From: Actinophytocola sp036555685
GTDB lineage: Bacteria > Actinomycetota > Actinomycetes > Mycobacteriales > Pseudonocardiaceae
Reading direction: 5' to 3'
NCBI RefSeq assembly: GCF_036555685.1
Contig: NZ_DATBKY010000299.1
Coordinates: 17,518 to 81,517 of the forward strand
Length of the DNA stretch: 64,000 bases
Below, piece after piece: positions 16,111-25,311 of this stretch. A program made the position numbers and the translations under genes. Within the stretch, counting starts at the first letter, position 1. Each line of letters opens with the position of its first letter. A model generated the notes under the pieces. It was given only the letters and a program-made list of their open reading frames with translations, was not told where the DNA came from and did no database searches.

Positions 16111-17229
16111 ATGCGGCTCAACGACGTGGTGCGACGCTCGGCACTCCTGGTGCCGGTGGGTGCCGGGGCGGCGCTCATGCGAGCAGGCTGGCAGGTGCCT
16201 GCCGCGATCGGGGGTCGGCCGCAGGGTGCGCGGCTCGCGCGGATGCGGCGGTCGCCGCACTACCGGGACGGCCAGTTCCACAACACGGTCCCGGCCAGCA
16301 TCGCCCCACCCTCGAGTGGGCCCGAGATCTTCCGCGAGATGGTGTTCGGCAAGGAGTTACGAAAGCCGGCCCAACCCGTTCCGCTGGTGGTGCCGTCGTT
16401 CGACGCACCGCCGGCGGACGGGCTGCGCGTGACGTGGCTGGGCCACGCCACGGTCCTCGTCGAGCTCGAAGGCCGGCGGCTGCTGTTCGACCCGGTGTGG
16501 AGCGAACGCGTGTCGCCGTCCTCTGTGGTCGGTCCGCGCCGGCTCCACCCGGTGCCGATCGCGCTGGAGGACTTACCGCCCATCGACGCGGTGGTAATCT
16601 CGCACGACCACTACGACCACCTGGACATGCCCACGATCCGGCGCGCCGCGGCCTTGTGGCCGGCCGCGCGTTTCGTGGTCCCGCTGGGCGTGGGCGCACA
16701 CCTGGAACGCTGGCACATCCCCGCGTCCCGGATGGCCGAGCTGGACTGGACCGAGCAGACGACGATCGGCGACCTGACCCTGATCGCGACGGCGGCCCGG
16801 CACTTCTCGGGCCGGCTGCGCCCCGGCGGCAACGGCACGCTGTGGGCGTCCTGGGTCGTGGCGGGCCGGGAGCGCCGGATCTTCTACACCGGCGACTCGG
16901 GCTACTTCGACGGGTACCAGGAGATCGGCGAGGAGCACGGACCGTTCGACATGACGTTCATCCAGATCGGTGCGTACTCGCCGTACTGGCCGGACATCCA
17001 CATGACGCCGGAGGAGGGCGTGGCCACGCACAAGGCGGTTCGCGGCGGCGTTCTGGTGCCCGTGCACTGGGGGACGTTCAACCTGGCCCCGCACGCGTGG
17101 TCGGAGCCCGTCGAGCGGCTTGTCAAGGCTGCGGCGGTGGAGGATGTTCGGGTTTCGGTTCCCCGGCCGGGGGAGTCGCTCGGCGCCGAGTCGGTGGTGG
17201 ACGAGGCTTGGTGGCGGGTGATTGCCTGA
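16111..17229 (+). CDS. MBL-fold metal-dependent hydrolase, UlaG/NAPE-PLD-like (372 aa)
   Basis: The metallo-beta-lactamase core has WLGHATVLVELEGRRLLFDPVW, the zinc motif SHDHYDHLD near residue 168, GHW-like HFSGR, and YTGDSGYFDGYQE for the bridging Asp. IHMTPEEG and LVPVHWGTF complete the set. The order and the 'DPVWSERVSP' segment are those of the NAPE-PLD/RomA-like subgroup of membrane-lipid or phosphodiester hydrolases. A hydrophobic patch at residues 11-24 may anchor the N-terminus, but no signal peptide cleavage site is seen. It sits alone on its strand and shows no operon partner. Substrate unknown. Confidence 0.8.
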   Translation: MRLNDVVRRSALLVPVGAGAALMRAGWQVPAAIGGRPQGARLARMRRSPHYRDGQFHNTVPASIAPPSSGPEIFREMVFGKELRKPAQPVPLVVPSFDAPPADGLRVTWLGHATVLVELEGRRLLFDPVWSERVSPSSVVGPRRLHPVPIALEDLPPIDAVVISHDHYDHLDMPTIRRAAALWPAARFVVPLGVGAHLERWHIPASRMAELDWTEQTTIGDLTLIATAARHFSGRLRPGGNGTLWASWVVAGRERRIFYTGDSGYFDGYQEIGEEHGPFDMTFIQIGAYSPYWPDIHMTPEEGVATHKAVRGGVLVPVHWGTFNLAPHAWSEPVERLVKAAAVEDVRVSVPRPGESLGAESVVDEAWWRVIA

Positions 17230-17325
17230 TGCTTCTCGGCTGACGGTTGATGTGGTTCCCGGGCCGGGTGAGGCCGGGGTGGCAGGTCGGCGGCCCACCC
17301 ATCATCTGGTGCGCCAAAGTCACGA

Positions 17326-18081
17326 TCAGTACGTCTCTGCGCGGGCGTCCTTCAGGTGCCCTCGCGCCGCCTGCTCCAGGTGGTTCAGGTCCGAGGCGAT
17401 CGAGGCGAAGGTGTAGCCCTCCGCCAGCCGGCGGGCGGCGGTCTCGCCGTTCGGGGTGTGGATGCCGGCCGCGATGCCTGCTTTCCGGGCCGCCTCGCGG
17501 ATGCGGGTCACGGCAGCGTCGAACTCGACCGAGACCGCTGGGTCCATCGGGTACGCGCCGCCCACGGCGAGGCTCAGGTCCGAGGGGCCGACATAGACGC
17601 CGTCCAGTCCCGGGGTCGCGCAGATGGCGTCTACTTCGGACAGAGCCGACGGCGTCTCGATCATCGCGATGACCACGTTCATCTCGTTCGCCTCGGTAGG
17701 GCGCAAGCCGGAGCGGTTGGCGGCGAACGAACGCCGGCCCAGGGGTGGGTACCGGACGGAGGCGACCGCCTTCGCCGCGTCCGCCGGTGTCTCGATCAAC
17801 GGAACGATCACGCCCGCGGCGCCGGCGTCGAGGGCCCGGCCGATCGGGGTGATGTCGTTGGCCTCCACCCGCACGATGCCCACTGCCCCGGCCGCGGAGC
17901 CGATCGCCATCAGGGCGTGCAGGATGCCCGAGTACCCGAGGTAGCCATGTTGCCCGTCCAGGCACACGTAGTCGTACCCGAGCCGCGCGATCCGCTCCGT
18001 CGCCACGGGGGCATCCAGTGCGCACCAGTAGCCCACCACGGGCTCCCGCCTGCGCAACCGGGCAGCGAAATCGGCGGACAT
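17326..18081 (-). CDS. HpcH/HpaI-family aldolase (251 aa)
   Basis: A class II pyruvate aldolase fold. Visible signatures are the metal/pyruvate site VPLIETPADA, the second MIETPSAL, GPSDLSLAVG, and GIAAGIHTPNG. The usual Asp-Gly-Glu-His pair is DGQHGY here, a variant seen in several actinobacterial members. Family enzymes cleave 4-hydroxy-2-oxo acids such as 2-keto-3-deoxy sugar acids, releasing pyruvate. It might serve 2-keto-3-deoxy-L-fuconate or similar products, though the fucose cluster is 9 kb away. It lies 34 bp after the ABC-2 exporter genes on the same strand and may share their transcript. Confidence 0.82.
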   Translation of the reverse strand: MSADFAARLRRREPVVGYWCALDAPVATERIARLGYDYVCLDGQHGYLGYSGILHALMAIGSAAGAVGIVRVEANDITPIGRALDAGAAGVIVPLIETPADAAKAVASVRYPPLGRRSFAANRSGLRPTEANEMNVVIAMIETPSALSEVDAICATPGLDGVYVGPSDLSLAVGGAYPMDPAVSVEFDAAVTRIREAARKAGIAAGIHTPNGETAARRLAEGYTFASIASDLNHLEQAARGHLKDARAETY

Positions 18082-18115
18082 CGCGGACCTCCTGGGTGAT
18101 CGACCGCGACCCAGG

Positions 18116-18829
18116 CTAGTTGGCCTCTCCGGTGAGCGCGAACGACCGCAGCCGCTGCGTCGCGCCGACCGTGCCCACCACCACGAACAGCACCGCCATC
18201 ACCAGCGCCGTGCTCAACGACACGGTCGAGTCCAGCAGCGGCGTGTTGCCGACCGTGTCGGCGAGCGTCGTCGCGTGCTCGCGGACGCTGAACACCCGCG
18301 CCCCGTCCACGAAGCTGACCAGCACGTTCTCCCACAGCATGATGTACACGAGGCCGACGGCGACCGGACGTTTCGTCAGCACACTCAGCGCCAGAAACAG
18401 CGCGCAGTACTCCAGCGCCCCGAGCGCGGCGGCCAGCACGAGCCCGACCGCGAACGTCGCCGAGCCCGCGATCAGCGCGGCCACCGCCAGCGGCACGCCG
18501 GTGGCGACCGTCGTCACCACCCACGCCACGGCCAGCTTCGACAGCACGATCTCGCTGCGCGGCAACGGCTTGGTCAGCAGGTGCGTGATCGTGCCGTCGT
18601 CGATCTCCAGGCCGAGCACGCTGCTGCCCACGATCAGCGCGGTCAGCGGCAGGATCACGCTCAGCCCGAGGTTGCCGAACACGGTCGGCCCCCAGTCGGG
18701 GTCGGACACGTCGGCGGAGACGCCGATCAGGGTCAGCCCGATCAGCACGATCGGCATGGGCAGCAGGAGCAGCACCCGCTTGCGGCCCAGCAGGGCGCGC
18801 ACGGTGAGGCCGATGATCGTCAGGTTCAT
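18116..18829 (-). CDS. ABC-2 type permease (237 aa)
   Basis: Six hydrophobic segments are visible, starting with VLLLLPMPIVLIGLTLIGV and including LGLSVILPLTALIVGSSVLGLEIDDGTITHLLTKPLPRSEI, the coupling-helix region typical of ABC-2 exporters that work with a separate ATPase. It is the last of four overlapping genes, its ATG overlapping the upstream ATPase stop. It would form the channel of the second exporter in this operon. The exported compound is not evident. Confidence 0.8.
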   Translation of the reverse strand: MNLTIIGLTVRALLGRKRVLLLLPMPIVLIGLTLIGVSADVSDPDWGPTVFGNLGLSVILPLTALIVGSSVLGLEIDDGTITHLLTKPLPRSEIVLSKLAVAWVVTTVATGVPLAVAALIAGSATFAVGLVLAAALGALEYCALFLALSVLTKRPVAVGLVYIMLWENVLVSFVDGARVFSVREHATTLADTVGNTPLLDSTVSLSTALVMAVLFVVVGTVGATQRLRSFALTGEAN

Positions 18830-19740
18830 GTCGCCACCAGGTAGGAGAAGACCTTCTCGAGGGACTCGTCGGCCGGCAGGACGCTCGTCAGCCGGATGCC
18901 GGACGACCTGGCCTGCTTCGCCAGCGTCCGGGTGAACGTGCCGTAGTCGTTCGCGTGCACCTGCAGCGTCCCGTCCTCGACGCGGACCCCGGTGACCGAC
19001 TCCTGTCCCATGAGGACGGTCGCGAGCGCACGGTCGTCGGAGGAGGAGATGGTGAACACGTGCGGCCGGTTGGTCATCAGCCGCCGGATGTGCCGGTAGT
19101 CGCCCGACGCGGCCAGCCGGCCGGCGACGATCACCTGCACGGTCCCGGACAGCTGCTCGACCTCCTCAAGGATGTGTGAGCTGAACAGGATCGTCCGGCC
19201 CTCCTGCTCGGCCATCCGGTGCAGCAGCTCCATCATGTGCAGCCGCTGCCGCGGGTCCATGCCGTTGAACGGCTCGTCCAGCAGCAGCACGCGCGGGTCG
19301 TGCACGAGCGCCGCCGCGACGCGGGTGCGCTGGCGCATCCCCTTGGAGTACGTGCCGATCCGCCGGTCCTGCGCGTCGGTCATCTCGACGATCTCGAGCG
19401 CCCGGCGCGCCGCGTCCGCCGGCGAGCGGAGCTTGTGCAGCTTGGCCGACGCGAGCACGAACTGCCACGCGGTCAGGAACCCCGGCACGCTCTCGCGCTC
19501 GGTGACCAGGCCAAGCGTCCTGTACATGGCCGGGTTGCGCCACGCCGGGTCGCCGCCCACCAGCACGCTGCCCTGCGACGGCGCGAGCAGCCCCGCCATC
19601 AGGTGCAGCACGGTCGTCTTGCCCGCGCCGTTCGGGCCGAGCAGGCCGGTGAGCCCCGGCCCGACGGTCAGCGTCACGTCGTTGACGGCCACCACGTTGC
19701 CGTACCAGCGCGAAACGGCGGACAACTCCACTGGTGTCAT
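18826..19740 (-). CDS. ABC transporter ATP-binding protein, exporter type (304 aa)
   Basis: Walker A is GPNGAGKTT (about residues 37-45), Q-loop LVTERES in place of the usual Gln, signature YSKGMRQRT, Walker B VLLLDEPFNGMD and switch His in SSHILEEVE. The ~90-residue C-terminal extension is typical of DrrA/NatA-like exporters. The lack of Gln in the Q-loop is unusual and may reflect specialised coupling. The real start is the ATG overlapping the upstream permease stop; the longer frame is not family-like. Confidence 0.85.
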   Translation of the reverse strand: MTPVELSAVSRWYGNVVAVNDVTLTVGPGLTGLLGPNGAGKTTVLHLMAGLLAPSQGSVLVGGDPAWRNPAMYRTLGLVTERESVPGFLTAWQFVLASAKLHKLRSPADAARRALEIVEMTDAQDRRIGTYSKGMRQRTRVAAALVHDPRVLLLDEPFNGMDPRQRLHMMELLHRMAEQEGRTILFSSHILEEVEQLSGTVQVIVAGRLAASGDYRHIRRLMTNRPHVFTISSSDDRALATVLMGQESVTGVRVEDGTLQVHANDYGTFTRTLAKQARSSGIRLTSVLPADESLEKVFSYLVAT

Positions 19741-20600
19741 GCCTGGACCCTCCGATACCGCCACACCGTGCACGCCGTGCCGATGGCCACGATCGCCAGC
19801 GCCACGAGGCCGTACACCGGGCCGTACGGGCCGGGGTCGATCGTGCCGCCGTCGAACAGCCACCGGTCGATGCCGTTGACCAGGTTGACCGGGTTGATGA
19901 GCCCGGCGAGGTAGGCCGCGTCGCCGCGGCCGAACTCCGTCAGGGCGCCGGAGATCGGGGCGGTCAGCAGTGAGACCGCGATGATCATGCCGGTCGCGAA
20001 CACCCGCCGCCCGGACAGCGACGCGAACGGCAGCGCCAGCGCGGCCAGCACCACCGCGTGAACGGCTGCCGCGAGCAGGCCCTGCAGCAGCCCGCCTGCC
20101 TCGCTGAACACCCCCGCGATGCCGTCGTCGGTGCTGAACGCCATGCCCACGAACAGGATCAGCATCGGCGCCCCGAGCATCACGAACCCGGCCGCCGCGA
20201 GCGCGGCGAGCTTCGCGAGCGCGTAGTCGCTGCGCCGCAGCGGCCGGGACAGGTACAGCGACAGCAGGTTCCCGCGCAGGTCGGTCGACACCAGCTCGGG
20301 CGCCACGACCGCGACGAACACCGTCGCCGCGTAGGTGAACGTGGACGCGATGCCGACGTAGTCGATCACCTGGGTCGGCAGCTGCGTGTTGACCACGACG
20401 AGGACCAGCGCGGCCATGCAGGCGAGCGAGAGCAGGCCGAACGGCAGCACCTTCGCCCAGGCGCTGCGGCCCAGGCCGTACGCGCCGCGCACGCTGTGGA
20501 TGAACAGCGAGCGCGACGCGTACCCCCTGCCGAGCCGCGGCCCCTCGTACCGCTGGTAGCCGATGTCATGGATGACACCGGTGTGCTCAGGTCCGGGCAT
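19737..20600 (-). CDS. ABC-2 type permease (287 aa)
   Basis: A soluble N-terminus (IHDIGYQRYEGPRLGR, a motif common to actinobacterial ABC-2 permeases next to two-ATPase operons) is followed by six membrane segments. The loop DLRGNLLSLYLSRPLRRSDYALAK is the usual ATPase contact. It is the partner of the first ATPase (20587-21522), whose 3' end it overlaps by 14 bases. Confidence 0.8.
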   Translation of the reverse strand: MPGPEHTGVIHDIGYQRYEGPRLGRGYASRSLFIHSVRGAYGLGRSAWAKVLPFGLLSLACMAALVLVVVNTQLPTQVIDYVGIASTFTYAATVFVAVVAPELVSTDLRGNLLSLYLSRPLRRSDYALAKLAALAAAGFVMLGAPMLILFVGMAFSTDDGIAGVFSEAGGLLQGLLAAAVHAVVLAALALPFASLSGRRVFATGMIIAVSLLTAPISGALTEFGRGDAAYLAGLINPVNLVNGIDRWLFDGGTIDPGPYGPVYGLVALAIVAIGTACTVWRYRRVQA

Positions 20601-21522
20601 AGCTGGCCTCCGTGGTCGGCACGTCCCGGAACAGGTCGGCGACCTGGTGCCGGTGCCGCTCCAGCCGGTGCAGCGACAGGTCGAGGTCGGCGATCGCGTC
20701 GCGGATGAGGTCGTAGGTCTCGTCGGCCTGCTCGCCGAGCCGCACGAGCAGCGCCCGGTCGTTCCGCCGGACCTCCAGCCCGGCGGACGAGAGCATCTCG
20801 AGCAGCGGCGCCGGGTCCTCGTCGATCTCGACCATCAGCAGGTCCGAATGCTGGGTCATGGCCGACAGCGACGCCGAGCGCAGCAGCCGGCCGGCGTCGA
20901 TCGCGACCAGCGAGGTGCAGATCCGCTCGATCTCGCCGAGCAGGTGCGAGCACACCACCACGGAGATGCCGAACTCGCTGCCGATCCGGTGGACCAGGTC
21001 GAGCATGGCGCGCCGGCCCTCCGGGTCGAGCCCGTTGGTCGGCTCGTCGAGCAGCAGCAGCTCCGGGTCGTGCACGAGCGCCTGCGCGAGCTTCACCCGC
21101 TGCTTCATGCCGGTGGAGTAGCCGCCGATACGCCGGTACCGCTCCTCGTAGAGCCCGACGTGCCGCAGCGTCTCCGATGCCCGCTCGCGGGCCATCGCCG
21201 CCGGCAGGCCGCTGACCCGGGCCATGTGCGTGACGAACTCGGCGGCGATCAGGTCGGGCGGCAGGCAGTCGTGCTCGGGCATGTACCCCACCCGCGCGCG
21301 CACCGCCTCCCCGTCGGCGACCGGGTCCAGCCCCAGCACCCGGATGCGGCCGCCGGTCGGCACGAGCAGGCCAAGCGCGAGCTTGATCAGCGTGCTCTTG
21401 CCGGCGCCGTTCACCCCCACGAGCCCGACGATGCCGGGCTCGATGGCGACCGTGAGATCCGCGAGCGCGGTCACCTTGTCGTCGTAGCGCTTTTCCAGCG
21501 CGTCGGTCTCGATGAGCACCAC
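20587..21522 (-). CDS. ABC transporter ATP-binding protein, exporter type (311 aa)
   Basis: Walker A GVNGAGKST, Q-loop YMPEHD (again a non-Gln variant), signature YSTGMKQRV, Walker B LLLLDEPTNGLD and SHLLGEIE are all in order, with a ~90-residue C-terminal accessory domain. It is the first gene of a four-gene exporter operon. Two adjacent GTG codons are possible starts (21522 or 21519) and neither has a strong ribosome site, so a leaderless transcript is possible. Confidence 0.83.
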   Translation of the reverse strand: MVLIETDALEKRYDDKVTALADLTVAIEPGIVGLVGVNGAGKSTLIKLALGLLVPTGGRIRVLGLDPVADGEAVRARVGYMPEHDCLPPDLIAAEFVTHMARVSGLPAAMARERASETLRHVGLYEERYRRIGGYSTGMKQRVKLAQALVHDPELLLLDEPTNGLDPEGRRAMLDLVHRIGSEFGISVVVCSHLLGEIERICTSLVAIDAGRLLRSASLSAMTQHSDLLMVEIDEDPAPLLEMLSSAGLEVRRNDRALLVRLGEQADETYDLIRDAIADLDLSLHRLERHRHQVADLFRDVPTTEASYART

Positions 21523-21605
21523 GCGCCAACCGTATTGGCAGGTGCTGACGCGGACATCGGGCGCCATCCCTGATTTGTCCCCTAGGGGCCTCGGGGTTTC
21601 CGTAC

Positions 21606-21634
21606 TTGTGCTGGAGCGCGCTCCAGCTCATAGG
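21606..21634 (+). promoter_or_regulatory. Promoter with TetR-type palindrome in the spacer, before the LLM oxidoreductase
   Basis: TTGTGC, 17 bp, CATAGG look like -35 and -10 elements just before the LLM gene. The perfect palindrome CTGGAGCGCGCTCCAG (21611-21626) fills the spacer, the ideal place for a repressor. No regulator gene is adjacent, so the cognate protein lies elsewhere. Confidence 0.5.
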
Positions 21635-21642
21635 CTCGGGGC

Positions 21643-22506
21643 ATGCGTCTCGGAGTGCACGTCTACGCGTTCACCGTTCCCGGCGGGCCGCCCGCCATCG
21701 GTCCGGAGCTGGCCAGGGTGGGTCAGGCGGTCGAGGCCGCCGGCGTGAGCCACCTGTCGTTCATGGACCACTACTTCCAGATGGAGCGGATCCACCCGGC
21801 GACCGACCCGATGATGGAGGGGTACACGACGCTGGGGTTCCTCGCCGCGCACACCGCCACCGCGCGGCTCGGCCTGCTGGTCACCGGCGTCAGCTACCGC
21901 CACCCCGGCCTGCTCGCGAAGATCGTGTCCACTCTGGACGTCCTGTCGAGCGGTCGCGGCGAGCTGGGCATCGGCGCGGCGTGGTACGAGCGCGAGCACC
22001 GCGGGCTCGGTGTGCCGTTCCCGCCGGTGGCGGAGCGGTTCGAGCGGCTGGAGGAGACGTTGCGGATCTGCCGGCAGATGTGGGATCCGGAGAACAACGG
22101 CGCGTTCGAGGGCAAGTACTACCAGCTGGCGGAGACGCTGTGCTCGCCGCAGCCGATCAGCAAGCCGCCGATCCTCATCGGCGGGGGTGGCGAGAAGAAG
22201 ACGTTGCGGCTGGTCGCGCAGTACGCCGACGCGTGCAACCTGTTCGCCACGACGCCGGACGAGGTAAGCCACAAGCTGGACGTTCTGCGGGGGCACTGCG
22301 ACGCGGTGGGCCGCGACTACGCCGAGATCCAGAAGACGATGCTGTACAACCGCCCCGTCACCGACCCGGACGCGTTCGCGGCGGAGATGCCCCCGTTCGC
22401 GAAGCTGGGCTTCGAGACGGTGATCCTCATGCCTCCAGGCGACGGCCCGGCCAAGTGGATCGACGACGTGGCCGCCCCGATCGCCTCCCGCCTGGCGGAC
22501 ATCTGA
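21643..22506 (+). CDS. LLM-class (F420-dependent type) oxidoreductase (287 aa)
   Basis: A TIM-barrel flavin/F420 protein of the luciferase-like monooxygenase superfamily. Typical segments are LSFMDHYFQMERI (strand 2), LGLLVTGVSYRHPGLLAKIVSTLDVLSSGR and GIGAAWYEREHRGLG, then PPILIGGGGEKKTLRLVAQYADACN. These fit the 'F420-dependent LLM class' of actinobacteria. It probably transfers hydride between F420 and a small organic substrate that cannot be named. Its promoter carries a strong palindrome (21611-21626), so it seems to be tightly repressed. Confidence 0.8.
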   Translation: MRLGVHVYAFTVPGGPPAIGPELARVGQAVEAAGVSHLSFMDHYFQMERIHPATDPMMEGYTTLGFLAAHTATARLGLLVTGVSYRHPGLLAKIVSTLDVLSSGRGELGIGAAWYEREHRGLGVPFPPVAERFERLEETLRICRQMWDPENNGAFEGKYYQLAETLCSPQPISKPPILIGGGGEKKTLRLVAQYADACNLFATTPDEVSHKLDVLRGHCDAVGRDYAEIQKTMLYNRPVTDPDAFAAEMPPFAKLGFETVILMPPGDGPAKWIDDVAAPIASRLADI

Positions 22507-22552
22507 CCGCGGTCCGGCGCCTCCATCCGGCCGCCGCCACCCCGGTCGGCGG

Positions 22553-23242
22553 TCAGGCGCGATCCACCGGGACCTCGGCGCGGCTGATCGACGAGGACTC
22601 GTCACCGCAGAGGAACACGATCGTGTTCGCGATGTCGCTCGGGGCGACCCAGTCCTTGCGGTTCGAGTCGGGCATGGCCGCGCGGTTGCCGGGCGTGTCG
22701 ATGATCCCCGGCAGCACCGCGTTCGCCCGGATCCCGTCGTCGGCGTACTCCGCGTCCAGGGCGGCCACGAACGCGTTCACCGCCGCCTTCGACGTCACGT
22801 AGCCGGCCGCCCCGGCGAACGGCTGCTTGGCCGCCCGGCTCGACATGCACACGATCGCGCCGCCACCGCCGGAGATCAGGTGCGGCAGCGTCTGCTGGCA
22901 GGTCAGGTACGTCGCCCGCAGGTTCAGCCGCAGCTGGTTCTCGAACTCCTCGACCGGCGTCTCGTGCACCCGGCCGCCGACCTTGAAGCCGCCGACCAGG
23001 TTGACCACCGCACGCAGCGGCGCGTCCGAGTCGGCCGCCGCGACCGTCGCGCAGTCGCGGGCCGCGGCCATGTCGAACAGGTCCGCGCGGACCATCTCGA
23101 GACCGCCCTGCCGCGGCATCCGTGCCAGCTCGTCCTTGACGATCCACGGGACCACGACCCGCCAGCCCGCCTTGAGGAAGGCGGACGTGACCGCGACCCC
23201 GAGCCCACCCGTGCCCCCGGTTACCAGTACCGAGCGTCCCAT
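22553..23242 (-). CDS. SDR family NAD(P)-dependent oxidoreductase (229 aa)
   Basis: Classical SDR: TGGTGGLG near residue 8, NLVGG in place of NNAG, Ser in CMSSRAAKQ and YVTSK (Tyr and Lys of the catalytic set), and PGIIDTP. The second strand ends VVPWIVKDE, so cofactor choice is not clear. Its start shares a base with the phosphatase stop (TGATG), which implies co-translation. Substrate unknown. Confidence 0.8.
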   Translation of the reverse strand: MGRSVLVTGGTGGLGVAVTSAFLKAGWRVVVPWIVKDELARMPRQGGLEMVRADLFDMAAARDCATVAAADSDAPLRAVVNLVGGFKVGGRVHETPVEEFENQLRLNLRATYLTCQQTLPHLISGGGGAIVCMSSRAAKQPFAGAAGYVTSKAAVNAFVAALDAEYADDGIRANAVLPGIIDTPGNRAAMPDSNRKDWVAPSDIANTIVFLCGDESSSISRAEVPVDRA

Positions 23243-24015
23243 CAGACCTCCAGCAGCTTGTCGCGCAGCCGTGTCACATCGTCCTGGCCGAAGCCGTGTT
23301 CGGCCAGCCAGCCGAGCACCCCGCCGTGCTCGGTGTCCAGCCGCTCGAGGAAGCCGTGCATCGTCTCCGCGCGCGGGCGGTGCTCGGCGGCCGGCAGCTT
23401 GTCCACGTCGTCGGCGTAGGTGGGTGAGCTGCGCAGGCGGTCCAGGACCAGGTCGATGCGCTCGCCGGTCGCCACGTAGTCCGCGACGACCACGTCCCGG
23501 GGCACTCCCACCGCGGTCAGCGCCATCGCCACGACCACGCCCGTGCGGTCCTTGCCCGCCGCGCAGTGCACCAGCGCCGCCCCCGGCGCGCCGGCGACCG
23601 TGCGCAGCGCCTCGACGATGTTCTCCGGCCGGTCCTCGAGGTAGCCGAGGTAGAACGAGCGCATCAGGTCCGACGGATCACGCTCCTCGGCCCGCCTGCG
23701 GTTGGTGGCGAGCGCCTCGCTGGACGCGTCCGTGTTGCCCAGGCTCTCCGGGATCACCGAGAGGTGCACGTGCCGGACGGACCCGACCGCGGTCAGCGGC
23801 GCCGGCCCCTCCTGCTTGACCTCGTTCGTGCTGCGCAGGTCGATCACCGTGGTCAGGCCGAGCTCGTCGACCAGCCGGGTGATGTCGGCGGGCGAGAGGT
23901 CCTGCAGGTTGTCCGATCGGAGCAGCCGGCGCGGCGCGGTTCGCGCGCCGGTCTCGGTCGGCAGTTCGCCGAGGTCACGGGCATTGACAGCGTTATCGAG
24001 TCGAATCCAGGCCAC
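23242..24015 (-). CDS. Tyrosine-protein phosphatase-like enzyme, MptpB/DUF family (257 aa)
   Basis: The P-loop reads HCAAGKDRTGV, a CX5R cysteine phosphatase signature with Lys and Asp inside, as in the MptpB-like triple-specificity and phosphoinositide phosphatases. NARDLGELPTETGA and LLRSDNLQDLSPADI are hallmarks of that group ('tyrosine phosphatase family protein'). The predicted role is to remove phosphate from phosphotyrosine or phosphoinositides in the cytosol or after export; no signal peptide is seen. The GTG start at 24015 is chosen as the first plausible start before WIRLDN. Confidence 0.83.
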   Translation of the reverse strand: MAWIRLDNAVNARDLGELPTETGARTAPRRLLRSDNLQDLSPADITRLVDELGLTTVIDLRSTNEVKQEGPAPLTAVGSVRHVHLSVIPESLGNTDASSEALATNRRRAEERDPSDLMRSFYLGYLEDRPENIVEALRTVAGAPGAALVHCAAGKDRTGVVVAMALTAVGVPRDVVVADYVATGERIDLVLDRLRSSPTYADDVDKLPAAEHRPRAETMHGFLERLDTEHGGVLGWLAEHGFGQDDVTRLRDKLLEV

Positions 24016-24108
24016 ACAGCCATTCCAGCAGACCCGCGCGCGGCCGGGCGCGTCACCCGGACCGGGTGGAATTTGCTGGCGCCGCGCGGCGTGTGAGACC
24101 TTGGCGGA

Positions 24109-25302
24109 GTGACGGTCGTGAGGACTGCTAAGGAACCCCGCGCGGGCCTGCACAAGGCCCTGCTCGTGCTCGGTTTCCTGCTGATCGCGGCGAACATGCG
24201 CGCGGCGCTGACCTCGGTCGGGCCGGTCCTCGACGCCATCCGCCGCGACATCGGCCTGACCGCGGGCGAGGCCGGCTTCATCGGCACGCTGCCGCTGCTC
24301 ACGTTCGCCGCCTTCTCCCCGCAGGTGCCGCGGCTGGCCCGGCGGTTCGGCATCGACCTCATGCTCTGGCTCGCGATGGGCCTGCTGGTGATCGGCATCG
24401 TGCTGCGCTCGCTGCCGGTCGCCGCGCTGCTGTGGGTGGGCACGGTCCTGCTCGGCGCCGCGATCGCGGTGGCCAACGTGCTGCTGCCGAGCATGATCAA
24501 GCGTGACTTCCCCGACCACATCGGCGCGGTCACCGGCGTCTACACCGCGGTGATCGGCATCGTCGCGTCCACCGCCGCCGGGGTGGCCGTGCCGCTCGCC
24601 GGCGTGCTCCCGGGCGGCTGGCGCGCGGCGCTCGGCTGCTGGGCCGGCTTCGCGCTGGTCGCGTTCGCGGTGTGGTCGCCGCAGCTGCGCCGGTCCGGCC
24701 GCGAGCCCGAGCCGGCGACCGTCAAGCCCCGCGCGCCGTGGCGCTCGCCGCTCGCGTGGGAGGTCTCGGCGTTCATGGCGCTGTCCGCCTGCGGCTTCTA
24801 CACGATGCTCGCCTGGTTCCCTTCGATCGTGGTCAGCACCGGCGCGAGCGAGGAGTACGCGGGCTGGATGCTGTTCGTCTACCAGATCATCGGCGTCGTG
24901 ATGAGCGGCGGCGTGCCGCTGCTGCTGCCGCGGCTGGCCGACCAGCGCGCGATCGCCGCGGGCGGCGCGACCGTCGCGATGCTCGGCTACCTCGGGCTGC
25001 TCGTCGCGCCGGACCTCTCGGTCCTCTGGGCGCTGCTCACCGGCATCGGGGCGGGCACGCTGTTCTTCCTCGCGCTCGCGTTCTTCAGCCTGCGTGCGGC
25101 CGACCCGCGCTCGTCGGCCTCGCTGGCCGGGATGGGCCAGTCGATCGGGTACCTGTTCGCGGCGCTCGGCCCGGTGGCGGTCGGCGCGCTGCACGACTGG
25201 ACCGGCGGCTGGACCGTCCCGCTCGCCGTGCTCGCCGTCCTCGCGGCCGTGCACACTGTGGTCGGGTGGCGCGCCGGCCGGGACGCGCACGTGCGGGTAT
25301 AG
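24109..25302 (+). CDS. MFS transporter, CynX/NimT-like (397 aa)
   Basis: Twelve hydrophobic segments with a short central loop at residues ~195-215. The N-terminal AANMRAALTSVGPVLDAIR is the signature of the CynX/NimT (cyanate/nitroimidazole) group of the major facilitator superfamily, and GMGQSIGYLFAALGPVAVGAL near the end is also typical. It would move small organic anions or drugs. GTG start. It may be co-transcribed with the following epimerase, 9 bp downstream, and it is divergent from the phosphatase. Confidence 0.85.
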   Translation: MTVVRTAKEPRAGLHKALLVLGFLLIAANMRAALTSVGPVLDAIRRDIGLTAGEAGFIGTLPLLTFAAFSPQVPRLARRFGIDLMLWLAMGLLVIGIVLRSLPVAALLWVGTVLLGAAIAVANVLLPSMIKRDFPDHIGAVTGVYTAVIGIVASTAAGVAVPLAGVLPGGWRAALGCWAGFALVAFAVWSPQLRRSGREPEPATVKPRAPWRSPLAWEVSAFMALSACGFYTMLAWFPSIVVSTGASEEYAGWMLFVYQIIGVVMSGGVPLLLPRLADQRAIAAGGATVAMLGYLGLLVAPDLSVLWALLTGIGAGTLFFLALAFFSLRAADPRSSASLAGMGQSIGYLFAALGPVAVGALHDWTGGWTVPLAVLAVLAAVHTVVGWRAGRDAHVRV

Positions 25303-25311
25303 GGGGCGGCG

